A stretch of DNA of 64,000 bases from Pseudomonas sp. B20(2017) (GCF_002113125.1 NZ_NEJP01000023.1:39559-103558); one strand, 5' to 3'. Positions 18,073 to 25,207 are shown, counted from the stretch's first letter. Notes: generated by a model from the letters alone, not told the origin. Numbers and translations: made by a program.

Positions 18073-18203
18073 GTTGACGTCGCAACGGCGTCAACACCTT
18101 GGCTCGCCACGCCGGCAGCGAGCCGCCAACGGCAGAGTTTTTCTGCCAGACCTCAATTGAGGTCGACGCGACAAAAACAGTCAACAAGTGAGGGAAACAC
18201 CCT
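18073..18203 (+). promoter_or_regulatory. Structured 5' leader of rmf (four consecutive hairpins, rmf RNA motif)
   Basis: Four stem-loops lie directly before rmf. They are: GTTGACGTC/GGCGTCAAC with loop GCAAC (18073-18095); GGCTCGC/GCGAGCC (18101-18124); GGCAGA/TCTGCC with a T-rich loop (18131-18147); and the 16-bp perfect palindrome GACCTCAATTGAGGTC (18149-18164). The rmf ribosome site GTGAGGGA follows. A conserved cis-acting rmf RNA motif upstream of rmf in pseudomonads has been described by comparative genomics, and this region is in the right place; the exact match was not tested here. Confidence 0.7.
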
Positions 18204-18419
18204 ATGAGAAGACTTAAGCGTGATCCGTTGGAAAGAGCTTTTTTGCGCGGATATCAATATGGCGTTGGTGGCAAATCCCGTGAGCTTTGCCCATTTACTC
18301 TACCGTCGGTACGTCAAGCCTGGATCAACGGCTGGCGAGAAGGACGCGGCGACAACTGGGACGGTATGACCGGCACTGCGGGAATCCACAGACTCAACGA
18401 ACTTCACGCCGTCGGCTGA
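18204..18419 (+). CDS. rmf: Ribosome modulation factor (100S ribosome hibernation)
   Basis: A 71-residue basic protein, MRRLKRDPLERAFLRGYQYG, with the family signature RGYQYGVGGKSRELCPF and RQAWINGWREGR. RMF binds the 30S subunit in stationary phase and drives 70S ribosomes into inactive 100S dimers. The length is slightly above the E. coli protein (55 residues), as usual in Pseudomonas. A strong ribosome site (GAGGGA) lies 10 bases upstream. It is monocistronic with its own terminator and a highly structured leader. Confidence 0.95.
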   Translation: MRRLKRDPLERAFLRGYQYGVGGKSRELCPFTLPSVRQAWINGWREGRGDNWDGMTGTAGIHRLNELHAVG

Positions 18420-18508
18420 CACAGGGCACTTATTGCGACACGACAATCTGATTTCGTAACGACCTGATCACCATGCACGTCCTTCCCGGACGGCGGGCCA
18501 CGGCCCAG

Positions 18509-18533
18509 GGGCTCCTTCGAGGAGCCCTTTTTT
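18509..18533 (+). terminator. rmf terminator
   Basis: GGGCTCC-TTCGA-GGAGCCC hairpin followed by six T, 90 bp after the rmf stop. Confidence 0.93.
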
Positions 18534-18568
18534 ATGCCTGCCACATTATTTATGCCATACACAAAACC

Positions 18569-18675
18569 TGTGGGAGCGACGGTGCGACGACTCGACTTGC
18601 TCGCGATGGCGGTGCATCAGTCACACGAAATGTTGACTGAACGGACGCCATCGCGAGCAAGCTCGCTCTCACAAA
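18569..18675. repeat. REP pair with one split arm, between rmf and pyrD
   Basis: The left unit reads TGTGGGAGCG, then an extra GGTGCGACGACTCGA-type segment, then CTTGCTCGCGATGGCGG. The right unit (CATCGCGAGCAAGCTCGCTC onward) is ordinary. The same extra segment occurs at 42467. Confidence 0.75.
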
Positions 18676-18678
18676 GGA

Positions 18679-19698
18679 TCAGCGCCTGGCGGCGATCGCG
18701 TCCACGGACTCGCGGATCAGCGCCGGACCCTTATAGATGAAGCCGGAGTAGATCTGCACCAGGCTCGCGCCGGCAGCGATCTTCTCGGCCGCATGCTTGC
18801 CTTCGGTGATGCCGCCCGCCGCGATGATCGGCAGCTTGCCGCCCAGCTCGGACGCCAGCACTTTCACGGTGTGGGTACTCTTCTCACGCACTGGCGCGCC
18901 GGACAGACCGCCCGCCTCGTCACCGTGTTCCATGCCTTCGACGCCCACGCGGCTGAGGGTAGTGTTGGTGGCGATCACCGCGTCCATCCCGGTTTCGATC
19001 AGCGCCTGGGCGACTTGCGCGGTTTCTTCGTCGGTCATGTCCGGCGCGATCTTGATCGCCAACGGTACATGCTTGCCGTGGCGCAGGGCCAGTTCGGCGC
19101 GGCGCGTGGCCAGGTCAGCCAGCAATTGCTTGAGCGAATCGCCGAATTGCAGACTGCGCAGGCCCGGAGTGTTCGGCGAACTGACGTTGACCGTGACGTA
19201 GCTGGCGTGGGCGTAGACCTTGTCCAGGCAGATCAGGTAGTCCTCCACCGCACGCTCGACCGGGGTGTCGAAGTTCTTGCCGATGTTGATCCCCAGCACG
19301 CCTTTGTATTTGGCCGCTGCCACCCGCGCCAGCAGATTGTCCACACCGAGGTTGTTGAACCCCATGCGGTTGATGATCGCCTCGGCTTCCGGCAGGCGGA
19401 AAATCCGTGGTTTCGGGTTGCCCGGCTGCGGACGCGGGGTCACGGTGCCGATTTCGACAAAGCCGAAACCCAGCTGTGCGAAGCCATCGATGGCCGCGCC
19501 GTTCTTGTCCAGACCGGCCGCCAGACCGACAGGGTTCGGGAATTGCAAGCCCATGACATTCACCGGCAGCGACGCCGGGGCCTTGCACAGCAAGCCGTTG
19601 AGGCCCAAACGCCCGCCCGCGCCGATCAGATCCAGCGACAGATCATGGGAGGTTTCCGGGGAAAGTTTGAACAACAGCTGACGGGCCAGGGTGTACAT
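18679..19698 (-). CDS. pyrD: Dihydroorotate dehydrogenase (quinone), class 2
   Basis: A membrane-associated flavoenzyme of 339 residues oxidising dihydroorotate to orotate in pyrimidine synthesis, passing electrons to quinone. The N-terminal helical extension MYTLARQLLFKLSPETSHD is the class 2 membrane/quinone module. The FMN barrel shows NPVGLAAGLDKNG near residue 60, the catalytic-serine motif NVSSPNTPGLRSLQ near 172, and IIAAGGITEGKHA near 290. It is divergent from nasS and shares the intergenic region with a sigma-54 promoter facing the other way. Confidence 0.95.
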   Translation of the reverse strand: MYTLARQLLFKLSPETSHDLSLDLIGAGGRLGLNGLLCKAPASLPVNVMGLQFPNPVGLAAGLDKNGAAIDGFAQLGFGFVEIGTVTPRPQPGNPKPRIFRLPEAEAIINRMGFNNLGVDNLLARVAAAKYKGVLGINIGKNFDTPVERAVEDYLICLDKVYAHASYVTVNVSSPNTPGLRSLQFGDSLKQLLADLATRRAELALRHGKHVPLAIKIAPDMTDEETAQVAQALIETGMDAVIATNTTLSRVGVEGMEHGDEAGGLSGAPVREKSTHTVKVLASELGGKLPIIAAGGITEGKHAAEKIAAGASLVQIYSGFIYKGPALIRESVDAIAARR

Positions 19699-19765
19699 GG
19701 GCGGCTATGACTCGGGCGGCGAAAAGAGGCCGCGATTATAGCCGGGCATCGCCCCAGCGCGCGAG

Positions 19766-19787
19766 GCGCACGGGTAAATCCGTGCGC
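19766..19787. promoter_or_regulatory. 22-bp perfect dyad abutting the nasS -24 element
   Basis: GCGCACGG-GTAAAT-CCGTGCGC, a perfect 8-bp inverted repeat ending one base before the sigma-54 promoter. The arm spacing is wider than a standard NtrC site. The binding protein is unknown. Confidence 0.4.
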
Positions 19788-19788
19788 A

Positions 19789-19804
19789 TGGCATATGCCT
19801 TGCA
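19789..19804 (+). promoter_or_regulatory. Sigma-54 promoter of nasS-nasT
   Basis: TGGCATATGCCTTGCA matches the sigma-54 consensus TGGCAYRNNNNTTGCW at every defined position, with GG and GC 10 bp apart. The expected transcription start (about 19815) lies just before the leader hairpins. Nitrogen-limitation control through NtrC is inferred. Confidence 0.8.
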
Positions 19805-19819
19805 CCTTCCCCGGCATCA

Positions 19820-19907
19820 GCCCGCTGGCCAATGGTGGCGTGCAGGCAAGGACAATGGCGTCGTCTCTCGGTTTTGCGCGGGCAAAGCCTGGGACGACGT
19901 TTTTTTT
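19820..19907 (+). promoter_or_regulatory. Predicted NasT-responsive (ANTAR) attenuator leader of nasS-nasT
   Basis: P1 (19820-19847) closes loop AATGGT (19831-19836) with stem GCC/GGC plus outer pairs across an internal loop. P2 closes loop AATGGC (19854-19859) with stem GAC/GTC. The terminator has outer arms CGTCGTC (19859-19865) and GACGACG (19893-19899), an inner stem GGTTTTGC/GCAAAGCC, and eight T (19900-19907). The P2 3' arm overlaps the terminator 5' arm, so the two folds exclude each other. Both loops have A at position 1 and G at position 4, as in known ANTAR targets. The stems are weaker than in the nasA and nirB leaders. Confidence 0.68.
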
Positions 19908-19919
19908 GAGGGGGCTTTT

Positions 19920-21131
19920 ATGACTCAAACTTCCGCCGGGCCGCTGGCCTGGGTCAACGGCAGCGATGCCCCGGAAAAAAGCGCAATCAACCTCGGCTTC
20001 ATGGCCTTGAGCGACTGCGCCTCGCTGGTGGTCGCCGCCACCCAAGGCTTCGCCCAGCCTTACGGCCTGACCTTGAATCTCAAGCGCCAGAGTTCCTGGG
20101 CCAACCTGCGGGACAACCTGGTCAGCGGCGAACTCGATGCTGCACACAGCCTTTACGGCCTGATTTACGCGGTGCATTTGGGCATCGGTGGTGTCGCGCC
20201 GACCGACATGGCGGTGCTGATGGGCCTGAACCAGAACGGTCAGAGCCTCAACCTGTCCCACGGTTTGCAGGGCCTGGGCGTGACCGGTCCTGAAGCGCTG
20301 CACCGGCATGTGCACCAAACCCGCGCAAAACTGACCTTCGCCCAGACCTTCCCGACCGGCACCCATGCCATGTGGCTGTATTACTGGCTGGCGAGCCAAG
20401 GCATCCATCCGTTGCAGGATGTCGACAGCGTGGTCGTACCGCCGCCGCAAATGGTCGCGCACTTGCAGGCCGGACGTATTGATGGCCTCTGCGTCGGCGA
20501 GCCGTGGGCGGCCAGCGCCGTGCAGCAGGATCTCGGTTTCACGCTGGCCACCAGCCAGACCATCTGGCCCGATCACCCGGAAAAGGTCCTCGGCTGCACT
20601 CGCGCCTTCGTCGAGCAATACCCCAACACCGCGCGCGCGCTGGTAATGGCGATCCTCGAAGCCAGCCGCTTCATCGAAGAAAGCCCGGAAAACCGCCGCA
20701 GCACCGCGCAGTTGCTGAGCGCTGCGGAATACCTCGACGCCCCGGTCTCCTGCATCGAGCCGCGCTTTCTCGGCGACTACGACGATGGCCTCGGCAATCG
20801 CTGGCAGGATCCGCACGCCCTGCGCTTTCACGGCGATGGCGCGGTGAACCTGCCGTATCTCTCGGATGGCATGTGGTTCATGACCCAGTTCCGTCGTTGG
20901 GGTTTGCTGCGCGATGACCCGGACTACCTCGCCATTGCCCGTCAGGTGCAACAACTGGCGCTGTACCGCGACGCGGCCAACGCTGTCGGCGTGCCGTTCG
21001 GCACCGAAGACCTGCGCAGCAGCCAGTTGATCGACGGCAAAATCTGGGACGGCAGCGACCCGGCCGCCTACGCCCGGAGCTTCAAGCTCCACGCGCTGAG
21101 CGACAGCGCGCCCCTTCTCGCCCAGCGCTGA
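19920..21131 (+). CDS. nasS: Nitrate/nitrite sensor NasS (NrtA/CmpA-like cytoplasmic binding protein)
   Basis: A 403-residue protein of the NrtA/CmpA periplasmic-binding fold but with no signal peptide (MTQTSAGPLAWVNGSDAPEK), as expected for the cytoplasmic sensor NasS. In related systems NasS holds the antiterminator NasT when nitrate is absent and releases it when nitrate or nitrite binds. Family segments include INLGFMALSDCASLVVAATQ, ELDAAHSLYGLIYAVHLG and DGLCVGEPWAASAV. ATG 19920 follows GAGGGGG with a 5-base gap. It ends 15 bp before nasT. Confidence 0.92.
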   Translation: MTQTSAGPLAWVNGSDAPEKSAINLGFMALSDCASLVVAATQGFAQPYGLTLNLKRQSSWANLRDNLVSGELDAAHSLYGLIYAVHLGIGGVAPTDMAVLMGLNQNGQSLNLSHGLQGLGVTGPEALHRHVHQTRAKLTFAQTFPTGTHAMWLYYWLASQGIHPLQDVDSVVVPPPQMVAHLQAGRIDGLCVGEPWAASAVQQDLGFTLATSQTIWPDHPEKVLGCTRAFVEQYPNTARALVMAILEASRFIEESPENRRSTAQLLSAAEYLDAPVSCIEPRFLGDYDDGLGNRWQDPHALRFHGDGAVNLPYLSDGMWFMTQFRRWGLLRDDPDYLAIARQVQQLALYRDAANAVGVPFGTEDLRSSQLIDGKIWDGSDPAAYARSFKLHALSDSAPLLAQR

Positions 21132-21146
21132 CAGGAGACCGCGAAC

Positions 21147-21722
21147 ATGCTGCGCATTCTGCTGATCAACGACACCGCGAAAAAAGTCGGACGCCTGAAA
21201 GCCGCGCTGACCGAGGCCGGTTTCGAGGTGATCGACGAGTCGGGCCTGACCATCGACCTGCCGGCGCGCGTCGAAACGGTGCGTCCGGACGTGATCCTGA
21301 TCGATACCGAGTCACCGAGCCGCGATGTGATGGAACAAGTAGTGCTGGTCAGCCGCGACCAGCCCCGACCAATCGTGATGTTCACCGACGAGCATGACCC
21401 CGGCGTGATGCGTCAGGCGATCAAATCCGGGGTCAGTGCCTACATCGTTGAAGGCATTCATGCACAACGCTTGCAGCCGATTCTCGACGTGGCCATGGCC
21501 CGCTTCGAGAGCGATCAGGCCTTGCGCGCCCAGCTTCAGGCCCGCGACCAGCAACTGGCCGAGCGCAAGCGCATCGAACTGGCCAAAGGTCTGCTGATGA
21601 AAATGAAGGACTGCAACGAAGAAGAGGCCTACACCCTGATGCGCCGCCAGGCCATGAGCCGTCAGCAGAAACTGATTCAGGTGGCGGAGCAGATCATTGC
21701 CATGAGCGAGTTGCTTGGCTGA
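21147..21722 (+). CDS. nasT: ANTAR-domain transcription antiterminator NasT
   Basis: 191 residues: an N-terminal receiver-like domain (MLRILLINDTAKKVGRLKAA, with DVILIDTESPSRD around residues 49-61), a coiled-coil linker, and a C-terminal ANTAR RNA-binding domain (RKRIELAKGLLMKMKDCNEE, AYTLMRRQAMSRQQKLIQVA). NasT binds paired hexaloop hairpins in leader RNA and prevents terminator formation. Three such leaders occur in this window (before nasS, nasA and nirB). Its activity is controlled by NasS, encoded just upstream in the same operon. Confidence 0.93.
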   Translation: MLRILLINDTAKKVGRLKAALTEAGFEVIDESGLTIDLPARVETVRPDVILIDTESPSRDVMEQVVLVSRDQPRPIVMFTDEHDPGVMRQAIKSGVSAYIVEGIHAQRLQPILDVAMARFESDQALRAQLQARDQQLAERKRIELAKGLLMKMKDCNEEEAYTLMRRQAMSRQQKLIQVAEQIIAMSELLG

Positions 21723-21739
21723 GGTCCTGCGCTGCTTTT

Positions 21740-21850
21740 GATCGTTCCCACGCTCCGCGTGGGAACGCAGCCATGGACGCTCCGCGTCCGCTTCAGAACA
21801 TGACGCAGAGCGTCACCGAATGCATTCCCTCGCAGAGCATGGGAACGAGC
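21740..21850. repeat. Extragenic palindromic repeat, GATCGTTCCCACGC family, copy 3
   Basis: GATCGTTCCCACGCTCCGCG ... with the usual inner GACGCTCCGCGTCC arm, between nasT and the nasA promoter. It occupies the place where an upstream activator site would be expected. Confidence 0.82.
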
Positions 21851-21860
21851 CACATCGATG

Positions 21861-21876
21861 TGGCACAAATCTCGCT
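21861..21876 (+). promoter_or_regulatory. Candidate sigma-54 promoter of nasA
   Basis: TGGCACAAATCTCGCT matches TGGCAYRNNNNTTGCW with one mismatch in the -12 box; GG and GC are 10 bp apart. The expected start (about 21887) is just before the first leader hairpin. Confidence 0.65.
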
Positions 21877-21890
21877 AAGCAATCACCACA

Positions 21891-21976
21891 GGTAACCAAC
21901 GGCGGTTGCCCCACCCACGACAAAGACGTCGCTCACCTTGTTCGCTCCTTTCGGCGATCCGGGTAGCGGCGTTTTT
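21891..21976 (+). promoter_or_regulatory. Predicted NasT-responsive (ANTAR) attenuator leader of nasA
   Basis: P1: GGTAACC/GGTTGCC closing loop AACGGC (21891-21910). P2: CGAC/GTCG closing loop AAAGAC (21918-21931). Terminator: CGTCGCT (21927-21933) pairs with AGCGGCG (21965-21971), with inner pairs TCGCT/GGCGA, then five T (21972-21976). The P2 3' arm lies inside the terminator 5' arm. Both loops have A1 and G4. About 100 further bases, including a GGCCCC/GGGGCC hairpin (21984-22002), separate the terminator from nasA. Confidence 0.78.
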
Positions 21977-22078
21977 GCGTTTTGGCCCCACAGCCCGGGG
22001 CCGGTGGTGCGGCCGTGGCGGCGCCCCACTGTGCTGGTTCTGACTCCTTCTCGAGATTCTCTACAGCTGAGGTGCGCG

Positions 22079-23290
22079 ATGAATAAAAGCTTCTGGAAAT
22101 CCGGCCACACCCCGACTCTGTTCGCGGCCTTCCTGTATTTCGACCTGAGCTTCATGGTCTGGTACCTGCTCGGCCCGCTGGCGGTGCAGATTGCCGCCGA
22201 CCTGCATCTGACTACCCAACAGCGCGGGCTCGTGGTGGCGACGCCGATTCTGGCCGGCGCGGTGCTGCGCTTTGCGATGGGCATGCTCGCCGATCGCCTG
22301 TCGCCGAAAACCGCCGGGCTGATCGGCCAGGTGATCGTGATCTGCGCGCTGCTCGGCGCCTGGAAACTCGGCATCCACAGTTATGAACAGGCTTTGCTGC
22401 TCGGCCTGTTCCTCGGCATGGCCGGCGCCTCGTTTGCCGTGGCGCTGCCGCTGGCCTCGCAATGGTATCCGCCGGAGCACCAAGGCAAGGCGATGGGCAT
22501 CGCCGGGGCCGGCAACTCCGGCACCGTGTTCGCGGCACTGATCGCCCCGGTACTGGCGGCGGCGTTTGGCTGGAGCAATGTGTTCGGTTTCGCCCTGATT
22601 CCGCTGATCCTGACGCTGGTGCTGTTCGCCTGGCTGGCGAAAAACGCGCCGGAGCGGCCGAAAGCCAAGTCCATGGCCGACTATTTCAAGGCCCTGGGTG
22701 ATCGCGACAGCTGGTGGTTCATGTTTTTTTACAGCGTCACCTTCGGCGGCTTCATCGGCCTGGCCAGCGCCCTGCCCGGCTACTTCAACGATCAATACGG
22801 CCTGAGCCCGGTGACCGCCGGTTACTACACCGCCGCCTGCGTGTTCGGTGGCAGCCTGATGCGTCCACTGGGCGGCGCGCTGGCTGACCGTTTCGGTGGC
22901 ATCCGCACCCTCTTGGCGATGTACACGGTTGCAGCGGTTTGTATTGCAGCGGTCGGCTTCAACCTGCCAAGTTCCTACGCGGCGCTGGCACTTTTCGTCT
23001 GCACCATGCTCGGCCTCGGCGCAGGTAACGGCGCGGTGTTCCAACTGGTGCCGCAGCGTTTCCGTCGTGAAATCGGCGTGATGACCGGGCTGATCGGCAT
23101 GGCCGGCGGCATCGGCGGTTTTGCCTTGGCGGCAGGCATGGGCGCGATCAAACAGAGCACCGGCAGCTATCAACTGGCTCTATGGTTGTTTGCCAGCCTT
23201 GGCGTGCTGGCGTGGTTCGGCCTGCATGGCGTCAAGCGTCGCTGGAGAACCACCTGGGGTTCGGCGGCCGTGACCGCTGCCCGGGTCTGA
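22079..23290 (+). CDS. nasA: Nitrate/nitrite MFS transporter (NarK/NasA, NNP family)
   Basis: Imports nitrate for assimilation. 403 residues with 12 predicted membrane helices. The two nitrate-signature segments are AGAGNSGTVFAALIAPVL (near residue 142) and LGLGAGNGAVFQLVPQRF (near 315). The MFS motif between helices 2 and 3 reads GMLADRLSPKTAG. ATG 22079 follows GAGGTGCGCG. It is the first gene after the ANTAR leader and is followed 7 bp later by the kinase/phosphatase gene. Confidence 0.93.
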   Translation: MNKSFWKSGHTPTLFAAFLYFDLSFMVWYLLGPLAVQIAADLHLTTQQRGLVVATPILAGAVLRFAMGMLADRLSPKTAGLIGQVIVICALLGAWKLGIHSYEQALLLGLFLGMAGASFAVALPLASQWYPPEHQGKAMGIAGAGNSGTVFAALIAPVLAAAFGWSNVFGFALIPLILTLVLFAWLAKNAPERPKAKSMADYFKALGDRDSWWFMFFYSVTFGGFIGLASALPGYFNDQYGLSPVTAGYYTAACVFGGSLMRPLGGALADRFGGIRTLLAMYTVAAVCIAAVGFNLPSSYAALALFVCTMLGLGAGNGAVFQLVPQRFRREIGVMTGLIGMAGGIGGFALAAGMGAIKQSTGSYQLALWLFASLGVLAWFGLHGVKRRWRTTWGSAAVTAARV

Positions 23291-23297
23291 GGCCTGA

Positions 23298-24968
23298 ATG
23301 GCTTTGCAACTGAGCTTCGCCGAAGCCAGCGCCACCGGACCACGCGCGGAGAATCAAGACGCCCTGCGCCTGGTCACCCCGGCCCCGGCACTGGCCGCCA
23401 GCAAAGGGTTTCTGTTCGCCATCGCCGACGGCGTCAGCCAGTGCGCCGATGGCGGTCTGGCGGCGCGTTCGACCTTGCAGGCGCTGGCGCTGGACTACTA
23501 CGCCACTCCGGAAACCTGGAGCGTGGCCCAGGCCCTCGATCGTCTGCTGCTCGCACAAAATCGCTGGTTGCAGGCCAACGGTGGCGGACAGCCGCTGCTC
23601 ACTACGGTCAGTGCGCTGGTCCTGCGGGGCCGGCGGTTTACCCTGGCGCACGTCGGTGATTGCCGGGTCTATCGCTGGTACGCCGAGACCTTGCAACGGA
23701 TCAGCGAGGATCACGTCTGGGATCAACCGGGCATGCAGCATGTGCTCAAGCGGGCACTGGGTCTGGATCAGCATCTGGTGCTGGACTTTCTCGATGGCGA
23801 ATTGCGTGACGGCGAATGTTTCGTGCTGCTCAGTGATGGCGTGTGGGCGGTGCTTGGCGATAACGCCATCGCCGGGATTCTGCGCGATCAACCGGATCTG
23901 CACAGTGCCGCGCAAACGTTGGTCAACGCCGCGCACCTGGCCGGCAGTCAGGACAACGCCAGCGCGCTGTTGGTGCGGGTGGATGCTGTTGGCGAGGCCA
24001 GCCTTGGCGATGCGCTGATTCATTTGCAGCAGTGGCCGCTGCCCTCGCCGCTGAAACCGGGTCAGGTTTTTGAAGGCTGGCGGGTTCAAGAAGTTATAGG
24101 TCAGAGCCAGCAATCGTTGCTGTATCGCGTGCTCGATGGTCAGGGTCAGGCGTGGCTGTTGAAGACCTTGCCTGCACAACTGGCAGACGATGCCCAGGCC
24201 GGTCAGGCCTTGCTGGCAGAGGAATGGTTTCTCAAACGCGTCGCCGGGCGGCATTTCCCTGAAGTCCATAGCGCCGGTCAGCGTCAGCATTTGTACTACG
24301 TGATGCGTGAATATTCGGGGACAACTCTGGCGCAACTGTTCGAACAAAGCGGCCCGCTGCCGCTGGCCCAGTGGCAGGATCTGGCCGAACGCCTGCTGCG
24401 GGCTGTCGGCCTGCTGCATCGACGGCAGATCCTGCACCGCGACATCAAACCGGAAAACCTGCACCTGGGGGACGACGGCGAGTTGCGCCTGCTGGATTTC
24501 GGCCTGGCGTATTGCCCCGGCCTGTCACAGGACGCACCGTCGACCTTGCCCGGAACCCCTAGCTACATCGCACCGGAAGCTTTTCAAAGCGCAGCACCCA
24601 GCGCACAACAGGATCTGTATGCGGTCGGCGTGACTTTGTATTTCCTGCTCACCGGGCATTTTCCCTACGGCGAGATCGAAGCCTTCCAGCGCCCGCGTTT
24701 CGGGGTGCCGGTGAGCGCCGGTCGTTATCGCCCGGATCTGCCGGAGTGGCTAGCGCAGTGTCTGGAGCGCGGTGTGGCGGCCGATCCCTTGCAACGCTAT
24801 GAAACCGCCAAGGAATGGCTGTTGATTTTGGAGCAAGGTGAGCGCCGCAGCCTGAATGTACGCCCTCGCCCCTTGCTGGAGCGTGAGCCGCTGAAGGTCT
24901 GGCGGACGTTGGCGTTGCTGGCGTTGCTGGGCAATCTGGTGCTGCTGTTTCTGTTGTTTCATGGCTGA
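23298..24968 (+). CDS. Fused PP2C-type phosphatase and Ser/Thr protein kinase, membrane-anchored
   Basis: 556 residues in two catalytic halves. The N-terminal PP2C domain (1-235) has the metal aspartates in RAENQDA, AIADGVSQ, LLSDGVWAVL and GSQDNAS. The C-terminal kinase domain (about 258-515) has the ATP lysine in WLLKT (K289), the catalytic loop HRDIKPENL (380-388), LLDFGLAY (DFG 400-402) and the activation segment GTPSYIAPE. A single helix near 533-554 ends the protein, so it is probably tail-anchored with catalytic parts in the cytoplasm. It is co-transcribed with nasA. Its substrate and role in nitrate use are unknown. Confidence 0.9.
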   Translation: MALQLSFAEASATGPRAENQDALRLVTPAPALAASKGFLFAIADGVSQCADGGLAARSTLQALALDYYATPETWSVAQALDRLLLAQNRWLQANGGGQPLLTTVSALVLRGRRFTLAHVGDCRVYRWYAETLQRISEDHVWDQPGMQHVLKRALGLDQHLVLDFLDGELRDGECFVLLSDGVWAVLGDNAIAGILRDQPDLHSAAQTLVNAAHLAGSQDNASALLVRVDAVGEASLGDALIHLQQWPLPSPLKPGQVFEGWRVQEVIGQSQQSLLYRVLDGQGQAWLLKTLPAQLADDAQAGQALLAEEWFLKRVAGRHFPEVHSAGQRQHLYYVMREYSGTTLAQLFEQSGPLPLAQWQDLAERLLRAVGLLHRRQILHRDIKPENLHLGDDGELRLLDFGLAYCPGLSQDAPSTLPGTPSYIAPEAFQSAAPSAQQDLYAVGVTLYFLLTGHFPYGEIEAFQRPRFGVPVSAGRYRPDLPEWLAQCLERGVAADPLQRYETAKEWLLILEQGERRSLNVRPRPLLEREPLKVWRTLALLALLGNLVLLFLLFHG

Positions 24969-25075
24969 GGCGGCGCTCCATAAACGGGCGCGCCGCTTCC
25001 ATTCAGTGCAAAAACCATAATGAACATCTGGCCAATTCCACCACTCACCCAGTGAATTCAAGCCTCACCGCGACT

Positions 25076-25091
25076 TGGCACAACCACTGCA
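25076..25091 (+). promoter_or_regulatory. Candidate sigma-54 promoter of nirB
   Basis: TGGCACAACCACTGCA, one mismatch to the sigma-54 consensus in the -12 box, GG and GC 10 bp apart. The start is expected near 25102, 14 bp before leader hairpin P1. Confidence 0.72.
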
Positions 25092-25115
25092 TTAACGTTT
25101 TCAACTGACATAAAA

Positions 25116-25207
25116 GCCCGACCTTCAACGACGAAGGCCGGGCTTCCCGAGAGAACGGGACAAGGACAAAGGCGTCCTCGCCAGGTAACTGGCGGGACGC
25201 CTTTTTT
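25116..25207 (+). promoter_or_regulatory. NasT-responsive (ANTAR) attenuator leader of nirBD operon (NalA-like)
   Basis: P1: GCCCG-A-CCTTC / GAAGG-C-CGGGC closing loop AACGAC (25116-25143). P2: AGGAC/GTCCT closing loop AAAGGC (25163-25178). Terminator: GGCGTCC (25171-25177) pairs with GGACGCC (25195-25201), inner stem CGCCAG/CTGGCG with loop GTAA, then six T (25202-25207). The P2 3' arm is part of the terminator 5' arm. In P. aeruginosa the equivalent terminated leader is described as a sigma-54-dependent small RNA (NalA) subject to antitermination; this is the best-formed of the three leaders here. Confidence 0.88.

Noticed and set aside
24970..24996. GCGGCGC/GCGCCGC hairpin after the kinase gene as a terminator
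   Set aside because: It has no T-run and a long loop; it may be chance in GC-rich DNA.
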